From Nonlabens sp. Ci31 (GTDB taxonomy: Bacteria > Bacteroidota > Bacteroidia > Flavobacteriales > Flavobacteriaceae), in the NCBI RefSeq assembly GCF_012974865.1, contig NZ_CP043633.1, positions 2,408,501 to 2,472,500 of the forward strand: a stretch of DNA of 64,000 nt. Direction: 5' to 3'. Positions 55,950 to 64,000 of the stretch are shown in pieces. How positions within the stretch are numbered: position 1 is the first letter of the stretch; each line of letters begins with the position of its first letter. The notes under the pieces were generated by a model that saw only the letters and a list, made by a program, of their open reading frames with translations, ran no database searches and was not told where the DNA came from. The translations under genes were made by a program, and so were the position numbers.

Positions 55950-56835
55950 AGTAATGGATATGCTTAAAATAAATGTGTTGGTGTTGTGTGTTCTCGTTTT
56001 CGCGAAAGCGCACGCCCAAGGAACAGACTTATTTAGAGCAGAGTATACCTATTTCCCTCAGAGTAAATCTGATAATAGCTTTAGAAGGTTTAGGACGTTT
56101 GCAAATGTGCCGCTTAAAGTAGGTGAAGGAACTTATGTAGTGCCTTTTTTAGAATATAGGAATGTAGAATACATTGTAAAAGATGATTTTATACTAACTG
56201 ATTTTGGGTCTGACCGTTACGAAAGTTATGAAGTAGGATTAGGTTACACATTTCCTATGAAAAACAACTGGAGGTTTGGAGCTCGAATAGGGATCCTTGT
56301 AGCTTCTAATTTTGATGAGGGAAAAGCAAAATCTGACGACTATTTTCTAACCGGAAGCGTTTATTTTATAAAAAGTGAAAAGAATAGAGAAGATGGAGGC
56401 AAGCCATGGCGACTTGTACTAGGGGTTCAATATGCTACCACTGCCGGCAGACCTTTTCCATTGCCTTATCTCAATTATTTTAGAGAGTTGAATGATAGCT
56501 GGAGCTTTACATTAGGGGTCCCCAAGATGAATTTGAAATACAGGTTCAATGAAAAGAACAATGTGCAACTGTATGCCAGACTGGATGGTTTTTATGCAAA
56601 CATTCAAAATGATGAGCCTACCACAAGAGGTGTCGCTGAGGATGTTTCCATGACGATTGCTATGATAGGTCCAGGATATGAGTATAATTTCACTAAACAT
56701 ATTTCGGCTTATATTTATGCAGGCTATACCTTTATAAACGATATACGTTTGAGAGATAATAATGGTGATGATGTAGTCACGCTTAATGATACCAATACAT
56801 TTTACTCACGAGTAGGATTAAAATTCAAAATTTAA
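55942..56835 (+). CDS. Outer-membrane protein, DUF6268-like
   Basis: About 297 aa; the ATG at 55942 overlaps the MscS gene by 8 bp, and ATGs at 55954 and 55960 are also in frame. A signal peptide ends at VFAKAHA|QGTD, the palindrome supplying the VFAKA codons. The body is beta-barrel-like (YRNVEYIVKDDF, YEVGLGYTFPM, GARIGILVASN, HISAYIYAGYTF) and ends FYSRVGLKFKI. DUF6268 assignment is from memory and tentative. Within the MscS-to-response-regulator operon. Confidence 0.72.
   Translation: MTRVMDMLKINVLVLCVLVFAKAHAQGTDLFRAEYTYFPQSKSDNSFRRFRTFANVPLKVGEGTYVVPFLEYRNVEYIVKDDFILTDFGSDRYESYEVGLGYTFPMKNNWRFGARIGILVASNFDEGKAKSDDYFLTGSVYFIKSEKNREDGGKPWRLVLGVQYATTAGRPFPLPYLNYFRELNDSWSFTLGVPKMNLKYRFNEKNNVQLYARLDGFYANIQNDEPTTRGVAEDVSMTIAMIGPGYEYNFTKHISAYIYAGYTFINDIRLRDNNGDDVVTLNDTNTFYSRVGLKFKI
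55995..56010. repeat. 16-bp palindrome copy, 1 mismatch (signal peptide)
   Basis: CGTTTTCGCGAAAGCG, read VFAKA at the end of a signal peptide. Confidence 0.8.
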
Positions 56836-56837
56836 AA

Positions 56838-58001
56838 ATGGCAAATATTCTCCTTATAGAAGATGAAAGCGCAATACGTCGCGTTTTAGGTAAAATCTTA
56901 ACTGAAGAAAGTAAAGATTATGTCGTGACAGAGGCTGTTGACGGTCTGGAAGGAATAGAACTCATTAGAGATAATGATTACGATCTAGTGCTCTGTGATA
57001 TTAAAATGCCTAAGATGGATGGTGTTGAGGTTTTGGAAGCTATGAAGAAAATCAAGCCAGAGATTCCTATAGTGATGATTTCGGGACATGGAGATCTAGA
57101 TACTGCGGTACATACCATGCGATTAGGTGCTTTTGATTATATCTCTAAACCGCCCGACTTAAATAGACTTTTAAATACCGTACGCAATGCTCTTGACAAG
57201 AAAAGTCTTGTTGTAGAAAACAAGCGCCTTAAGAAAAAGGTGAGCAAGAATTACGAAATGATAGGCGATAGTGAGTTGATCCTGATCATTAAAAATATCA
57301 TAGAAAAAGTTGCTCCTACAGACGCTAGAGTTCTTATTACTGGTGCAAACGGAACAGGGAAAGAACTTGTGGCGCATTGGTTACATGAAAAAAGTGATCG
57401 CTCTAACGGCCCTTTTATAGAAGTGAATTGTGCCGCTATACCTAGTGAGTTGATAGAGAGCGAACTCTTTGGCCATGTAAAAGGAAGTTTTACTGGCGCT
57501 AATAAAGATCGCGCAGGAAAATTTGAAGCTGCAAATGGCGGTACGATTTTCCTTGATGAAATAGGTGATATGAGCGCAAAAGCCCAAGCTAAAGTTCTTA
57601 GAGCACTACAAGAAAATAAAATACAACGTGTAGGAAGTGATAGAGATATTAAAGTGGATGTTAGAATTCTAGCAGCGACTAACAAAAATTTAAAACAAGA
57701 AATTGAAGACAAAAAGTTTAGAGAAGATCTATACCACAGACTTGCTGTTATTCTAATTAATGTTCCTACGCTCAACGATAGAAGAGATGATATACCTCTT
57801 TTAATCAATCATTTTGCAGCAAAAATCGCAAAAGAACAAGGGAATTCAACCAAGAAATTTGAAGATAAAGCATTCAAATTGCTAAAAGAATATGACTGGA
57901 CAGGAAACATACGCGAGTTGCGCAATGTTGTAGAACGTTTGATTATTTTAGGAGGTAGTCAAATCAGTGAAAAAGATGTAAAACTTTTTGCTAGTAAATA
58001 A
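56838..58001 (+). CDS. Sigma-54-dependent response regulator (NtrC family) lacking the HTH
   Basis: 387 aa. Receiver domain with phosphorylation Asp in LVLCDIKMPKMDG (about residue 53), then the AAA+ domain from about 140: Walker A TGANGTGKELVA, the loop ELFGHVKGSFTGA (GAFTGA variant with Ser), Walker B GGTIFLDEIGDM and RREDI-like KFREDLYHRL. It stops at ISEKDVKLFASK, without the Fis-type DNA-binding domain. It may act from solution or with a partner. It starts 2 bp after the previous gene. Confidence 0.92.
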   Translation: MANILLIEDESAIRRVLGKILTEESKDYVVTEAVDGLEGIELIRDNDYDLVLCDIKMPKMDGVEVLEAMKKIKPEIPIVMISGHGDLDTAVHTMRLGAFDYISKPPDLNRLLNTVRNALDKKSLVVENKRLKKKVSKNYEMIGDSELILIIKNIIEKVAPTDARVLITGANGTGKELVAHWLHEKSDRSNGPFIEVNCAAIPSELIESELFGHVKGSFTGANKDRAGKFEAANGGTIFLDEIGDMSAKAQAKVLRALQENKIQRVGSDRDIKVDVRILAATNKNLKQEIEDKKFREDLYHRLAVILINVPTLNDRRDDIPLLINHFAAKIAKEQGNSTKKFEDKAFKLLKEYDWTGNIRELRNVVERLIILGGSQISEKDVKLFASK

Positions 58002-58008
58002 ATAGTCT

Positions 58009-58878
58009 ATGACATCAGATGATTATAAAGCAACAGAGCAGCTTCAACTTTCAAAGCTAGCCACACTCTTAAAAAAATCTCCTTCAAAAAAAAAGGCTGA
58101 AAAGGAACTCGATAAAGTAAGAAGAGATCTGGCTCATTTTCAAGCGAGGTTGTATGCACATGACCGTCATGCCATTTTGGTTTGTTTTCAAGGAATGGAT
58201 ACCTCAGGTAAAGACAGTCTGATACGCGAGGTATTTAAAGACTTTAATGTAAGAGGTGTTGTACAGCACAGTTTTAAAGTGCCTACAAATATCGAATTAT
58301 CACAAGGTTATTTATGGAGGCATTATATCGCATTACCGTCTAAGGGTCATTTTGGTATTTTTAACCGGACACATTACGAGAATGTGCTGGTTACCAGAGT
58401 CCATCCAGATTACTTAATGGCTGAAAATCTTCCAGGATTTGATAGCCCCGAAAAGGCGACAGAAGACTTTTGGCAAATGCGTTACCAACAGATCAATAAC
58501 TTTGAGAAAGAGCTTGTTGAAAACGGAACTTTTATTTTTAAATTTTTTCTCCATCTCAGTAAAGAAGAGCAAAAAAGCAGGCTGTTAAGAAGGTTAAATA
58601 CGCCAGAGAAGAATTGGAAATTCTCAAAAGATGATCTTAAGGAGCGTAAATTATGGGAAAACTATATGCATTGCTATGAACAAGCTATACGCCACACAAA
58701 TACAGATATCGCTCCATGGCATATCATCCCAGCCGACGATAAGCCTGTGGCAAGACTTTTAGTAGCAAAAATACTTTTGGAGACCTTGTCCCAGTTTAAG
58801 GAAATACAAGCACCTCAATTAAATGATGAAGTATCTGGAAATATTAATGAATACATAAAAGCTTTAGAAAATGAATAA
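58009..58878 (+). CDS. Polyphosphate kinase 2 family protein
   Basis: 289 aa. PPK2 Walker A GMDTSGKDS at about residues 62-70, then GIFNRTHYENVLVTRVHP and lid-like KFFLHLSKEEQKSRLLRR. PPK2 enzymes move phosphate between polyphosphate and nucleotides; class (I/II/III) cannot be fixed here, but one domain and this length fit class I or III. Overlaps the next gene by 8 bp. Confidence 0.92.
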   Translation: MTSDDYKATEQLQLSKLATLLKKSPSKKKAEKELDKVRRDLAHFQARLYAHDRHAILVCFQGMDTSGKDSLIREVFKDFNVRGVVQHSFKVPTNIELSQGYLWRHYIALPSKGHFGIFNRTHYENVLVTRVHPDYLMAENLPGFDSPEKATEDFWQMRYQQINNFEKELVENGTFIFKFFLHLSKEEQKSRLLRRLNTPEKNWKFSKDDLKERKLWENYMHCYEQAIRHTNTDIAPWHIIPADDKPVARLLVAKILLETLSQFKEIQAPQLNDEVSGNINEYIKALENE

Positions 58879-60280
58879 AATATACATCATAGGATTACTT
58901 GTTTTAATAGGTTCCGCTTTCGCGAAAGCGCAAGTCCTACCAACATCAAAGTCAGATTCACTTATGCTGAGAAGCATTTATGACTTCAACCTTACAGAAT
59001 CTAAAAGTTATGAGTGGCTCGATTATTTATCTAACACCATAGGAGGAAGGTTATCGGGATCCCTACAAGCCGAACGAGCAGTAACTTATACCGAAAAGGA
59101 AATCAAAAAATTTACTAATAGAACAGAATTGCAGTCGGTACTAGTTCCTAAATGGACAAGAGGTACACCAGAATTTGCCTATATACAACTGAATGATCTA
59201 TCTACTATCAACGTTAATGTATGCGCTTTGGGGGGTTCCATCCCAACTAGAGAAGCTGGGATAAAAGCCCCAGTAATAGAGGTTACTTCTTTACAAGAGC
59301 TTTCTGAGTTAGGAAGAGAACAGGTAGAAGGTAAAATTGTTTTTTACAACCGGCCTATGGATCCTAAAAAGATTCAAACTTTTGAGGCTTATGGAGGTTG
59401 TGTGGATCAACGATACAGCGGTGCAGAAGAAGCAGGTAAATACGGTGCTGTTGCAGTAATAGTGAGATCTATGAATCTAAGACTAGACGATTATCCCCAT
59501 ACGGGCGCAATGAGCTATGGGGACTCCGACGTTGAGAATTATATTCCGGCAGCTGCGATCAGTACAAATGATGCAGAAAAGTTGCACACTTACCTAGCAC
59601 TAGATAAGAATGTACAGTTTTATCTAAAACAAGACTGTACCGTATGGGGAGATGTAGAAAGCCATAACGTGATAGGCGAAATTAAAGGAAGTACCTATCC
59701 TAACGAAGTGATCATCGTAGGAGGTCATTTAGATTCATGGGATTTAGGTGACGGTAGTCATGATGACGGTGCTGGAGTGGTGCAGTCCATGCAAGTATTG
59801 CACACCTTGAAAGCATTAGGTTATAAACCACTACGTACGATACGAGTAGTTCTTTTTATGAATGAAGAAAATGGATTAAAGGGCGCCCGAGAATATGCAA
59901 AACAAGCGGCACTTAAAAATGAGAATCATATTTTTGCTTTGGAAAGCGACTCTGGAGGTTTTACGCCTAGAGGTTTCAGTTTTGACACTAGTGAGGATCA
60001 AATGAAAGTTATAGAATCTTGGAAGCCCTTATTCAAACCTTACTTGATACATTATTTCGAGCAGGGCGGCAGTGGAGCAGATGTAGGCCCATTAAAAGCC
60101 TCCGGTACAACCTTAGCAGGCTTACGACCAGACTCTCAAAGATATTTTGATTTTCATCATGCAGCAAACGATACTTTCGATGCTGTTAATAAGCGGGAGT
60201 TAGAATTAGGTGCTGCAACAATGACCAGTTTGATCTATCTTTTTGATCAATATGGAATAGTTAATAAAAGGATGGATTAG
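58871..60280 (+). CDS. M28 family zinc aminopeptidase-like peptidase
   Basis: 469 aa. Signal peptide ending SAFAKA|QVLP (about residue 21), with the cleavage region encoded by an exact copy of the 16-bp palindrome. A PA-domain-like insert covers about 130-250. The M28 ligands follow: GGHLDSWDLGDGSHDDGAG (H and D), MNEEN (catalytic and ligand Glu), ALESDSGG and FHHAANDTFD (His). A secreted exopeptidase of the PSMA/Q-type. Coupled to PPK2 by overlap. Confidence 0.94.
   Translation: MNKIYIIGLLVLIGSAFAKAQVLPTSKSDSLMLRSIYDFNLTESKSYEWLDYLSNTIGGRLSGSLQAERAVTYTEKEIKKFTNRTELQSVLVPKWTRGTPEFAYIQLNDLSTINVNVCALGGSIPTREAGIKAPVIEVTSLQELSELGREQVEGKIVFYNRPMDPKKIQTFEAYGGCVDQRYSGAEEAGKYGAVAVIVRSMNLRLDDYPHTGAMSYGDSDVENYIPAAAISTNDAEKLHTYLALDKNVQFYLKQDCTVWGDVESHNVIGEIKGSTYPNEVIIVGGHLDSWDLGDGSHDDGAGVVQSMQVLHTLKALGYKPLRTIRVVLFMNEENGLKGAREYAKQAALKNENHIFALESDSGGFTPRGFSFDTSEDQMKVIESWKPLFKPYLIHYFEQGGSGADVGPLKASGTTLAGLRPDSQRYFDFHHAANDTFDAVNKRELELGAATMTSLIYLFDQYGIVNKRMD
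58915..58930. repeat. 16-bp palindrome copy, exact (signal peptide of M28 gene)
   Basis: CGCTTTCGCGAAAGCG, read AFAKA just before the predicted cleavage site. Confidence 0.88.
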
Positions 60281-60333
60281 AGCATATCTCTATTGCACAT
60301 TCTATCTACTTTTACGCCTTTTGAGAAATCACT

Positions 60334-61689
60334 ATGGCATTAAAAGATTACACTAAAGAATTTCCTAAAAACCTCCATATAGCGGTGCCTTTAATGGTAG
60401 GTCAAATTGCCCATTTATTAGTTGCATTAGCAGATAATATAATGGTAGGGAAGTTGGGTGCAGCACAGCTAGCTGCAGTATCACTAGGGAATACTTTGAT
60501 TTTTATAGCCCTTTCTGTAGGAATAGGGTTTTCATTTGCTATAACACCTCTGGTGGCTGAGGCAGATGCTCAAGGAGATTCAGACAGAGTAACCTCTATT
60601 TTTCATTTAGGGTTTTTAATGTCGTTTATCATGGGTGTTTTGTTAATGCTTTTGATGTTCCTAAGTGAGCCCATACTTTACATGCTCGATCAACCTAAAG
60701 AGGTTGTTGATTTAGCTATTCCTTATATGAGGTGGGTAGCATTTTCCTTAATACCTTTAATGATGTTTCAGGCGGTGAAACAGTTTATAGACGGTCTTTC
60801 TAAAACTACCTATTCCATGATCGCTTCTATAGTAGCAAACATTATTAATGTATTGTTGAATTATGTTTTTATCTATGGGAAATTTGGATTTCCGAGATTA
60901 GAAGTAGAAGGGGCTGCTATTGGAACATTTGTGGCAAGGATATTAATGTTTTTAATCCTAACTGTTTTGCTTTTTTTCAACAAACAGTTTAAGAGTTATT
61001 TTTTCTTATTAAAGAATTATTCTTTTGGGGTAATAAATAAATTATTTCATCTGGGTCTTCCTACAGCGCTTCAAATGTTGTTTGAGGTTTCGCTATTTAC
61101 GGCTGCCATTTTCTTATCTGGTACACTAGGCACCAATAGTCAAGCAGCAAATCAAATTGCGTTAAACTTATCTGCTTTGACATTTATGGTAGGAGTAGGC
61201 TTAGGGGTAACAGCTACTATTAGAGTAGGTAATCAAAAGGGACTTGGTCATATCTCAGACTTAAAGAGAATTGCAAAATCTCTATTTTTATTGACCTTGA
61301 TGTTCGAATTAGTTTTTGCTTTTTGCTTTTTACTTTTTAGAAACCAATTACCTCTTATATATATAGATAATATAGATGTGGTTGAGTTAGCATCGAAGAT
61401 TTTAATAATTGCAGCTTTCTTTCAGTTAAGTGATGGTTTTCAAGTGGTTTTATTAGGAGCTTTACGAGGCTTCCAAGATGTCTGGATCCCAACCCTTATT
61501 TGTTTTATAGCATATTGGATAGTTGGATTTCCATTTTCATTTATTTTGAGCAGCTATTATGACTTTGGAGTTCAAGGCATATGGATGGGATTATTAATCG
61601 CTTTATCACTTTCGGCTGTTTTGATGTTTTTGAGGTACAGGTATTTATTGAGACGTTTTGATGCAGCTGCGGGTAAGAAGATCACTTAG
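60334..61689 (+). CDS. MATE family efflux transporter
   Basis: 451 aa with about 12 TM segments in two homologous halves. MATE features: VPLMVGQIAHLLVALADNIMVGKLGAAQLAAVSLGN at the N-terminus and GAAIGTFVARI in the middle. It exports cationic drugs or metabolites with Na+ or H+ antiport. 54 bp after the M28 gene; end of the gene run before the rRNA operon. Confidence 0.93.
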   Translation: MALKDYTKEFPKNLHIAVPLMVGQIAHLLVALADNIMVGKLGAAQLAAVSLGNTLIFIALSVGIGFSFAITPLVAEADAQGDSDRVTSIFHLGFLMSFIMGVLLMLLMFLSEPILYMLDQPKEVVDLAIPYMRWVAFSLIPLMMFQAVKQFIDGLSKTTYSMIASIVANIINVLLNYVFIYGKFGFPRLEVEGAAIGTFVARILMFLILTVLLFFNKQFKSYFFLLKNYSFGVINKLFHLGLPTALQMLFEVSLFTAAIFLSGTLGTNSQAANQIALNLSALTFMVGVGLGVTATIRVGNQKGLGHISDLKRIAKSLFLLTLMFELVFAFCFLLFRNQLPLIYIDNIDVVELASKILIIAAFFQLSDGFQVVLLGALRGFQDVWIPTLICFIAYWIVGFPFSFILSSYYDFGVQGIWMGLLIALSLSAVLMFLRYRYLLRRFDAAAGKKIT

Positions 61690-61804
61690 GTAAGGTTTAC
61701 AAGGGTATTGGAATAAGATATCAAATCATTTCAAATAGTAGTTTACTGTAAATGAGGTGTTTGTTTTTCATTTCAAATTATTTTCATTTTTTCTCATTAA
61801 AAAG

Positions 61805-61837
61805 TTTGGTTTGTAACAGATAGTGTCTGTATATTTG
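61805..61837 (+). promoter_or_regulatory. rRNA operon promoter
   Basis: A -33 TTTG at 61805 or 61810 and -7 TATATTTG at 61830-61837 match the Bacteroidota consensus TTTG/TAnnTTTG. AT-rich sequence lies upstream, as in strong rrn promoters. It is within a 414-bp gene-free leader; the rest of that region has no ORF. Confidence 0.8.
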
Positions 61838-62055
61838 CACCCGCTAAGGAAAACAGGTATATGTTTAACGAGGCAAATGTTCTTCAAAAAGGCTAAAAGA
61901 TCAACAATAAAATCGTGAAGATTTATGGTAAGATTTTAGTTTTAGATTTTGAAGATGTTCATTGAGATATTGATTGACAGCACAAATTAGAGTTATCACT
62001 TTAGGGTGGTAATTATAGTTATATAATAAATTTAGATAAGCACAATGCTAATTAA

Positions 62056-63656
<1,601 letters not shown>

Positions 63657-63756
63657 AAGAGTGATGTAATAATGAGTTACTTAATTAGTGTGTTTATTTA
63701 TTTTATATTAGAATTGTCAATTAAGAGAAGCCGCGAGGTTTTGTTCAATGATTTAG

Positions 63757-63830
63757 AGTCTCATAGCTCAGCTGGTTAGAGCGCTACACTGATAATGTAG
63801 AGGTCGGCAGTTCGAGTCTGCCTGAGACTA
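63757..63830 (+). tRNA. tRNA-Ile (GAT)
   Basis: 74-nt cloverleaf with 7-bp acceptor stem AGTCTCA/TGAGACT, D arm GCTCAGCTGGTTAGAGC, anticodon loop CTGATAA (anticodon GAT at 63791-63793) and T arm with TTCGAGT. In the 16S-23S spacer. No CCA encoded. Confidence 0.97.
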
Positions 63831-63943
63831 CTTTTTATGTGGTTTTGCCACATTTGTTCATTTAAAATAATAAGGAAACTTTAGATGTTGAGGATTATAT
63901 TCCATATTCATAATTTTGAATTTATTTTCTAAATTTCTGAAAT

Positions 63944-64000
63944 GGGGGATTAGCTCAGCTGGCTAGAGCGCCTGCCTTGCACGCAGGAGGTCATCGGTTC
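63944..64000 (+). tRNA. tRNA-Ala (TGC), 3' end outside window
   Basis: Starts GGGGGATTAGCTCAGC; anticodon loop CTTGCAC gives TGC at 63978-63980. The T arm begins with GGTTC and is cut by the window edge. Followed presumably by 23S. Confidence 0.95.

Overview
The window looks like chromosomal DNA of a marine-type member of the Flavobacteriaceae (Bacteroidota). The evidence is low G+C, promoter-like boxes of the Bacteroidota form TAnnTTTG, characteristic families (GSCFA, DUF4230, PorV/PorQ-like barrel, TIGR01777 epimerase, FNT, MeaB with a PduO-type adenosyltransferase), and a 16S gene ending in the flavobacterial CCTCCTTTC tail. A genus near Nonlabens is a guess only.

Layout. 1-3.4 kb: tail of an ECF sigma factor with a putative anti-sigma protein and a Spy/CpxP-like periplasmic protein, then a small lipoprotein and a DUF4230/GSCFA pair. 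3.6-9.3 kb: FNT channel, alaS, and an M23 peptidase/MerR cluster. 9.4-13.2 kb: surface-polysaccharide genes (O-antigen ligase/polymerase-like, GT4, polyprenyl glycosylphosphotransferase). Then 27 perfect copies of a 13-bp tandem repeat, lnt, a PorV/PorQ-like barrel and pssA.

17.3-22.4 kb is an accessory island grown behind pssA: a truncated Rhs core with a zincin-type C-terminal toxin interrupted by one TAG, a candidate immunity lipoprotein, two decayed REP-associated tyrosine transposases with REP palindromes, a second toxin tail with a frameshifted candidate immunity gene, and an apparently intact ParE/RelE-type toxin-antitoxin pair. 22.4-31.3 kb is housekeeping again: lptB, PAP2, OsmC, a giant AsmA-like protein, MarC and a TerB/acyl-CoA dehydrogenase fusion.

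31.5-37.2 kb is the most unusual region. About 21 mosaic repeat units lie in two arrays (about 1.5 and 2.6 kb) around meaB and one small membrane-protein gene. Units combine interchangeable segments, and alternative segments keep the same hairpins with compensating base changes, which suggests a structured RNA or DNA element. 37.4-61.7 kb returns to ordinary genes: secA, the B12 adenosyltransferase, MarR, an oligopeptide-binding lipoprotein, YceI, grpE-dnaJ, an ABC-2 exporter, MscS, a sigma-54 response regulator, PPK2, an M28 peptidase and a MATE exporter. The window ends in an rRNA operon (16S, tRNA-Ile, start of tRNA-Ala).

Across the whole window a 16-bp palindrome, CGCTTTCGCGAAAGCG, or a close variant occurs about 12 times. 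It is usually inside genes, often read as AFAKA, and three times it forms the end of a signal peptide. In one gene it is split by a 21-bp in-frame insertion.
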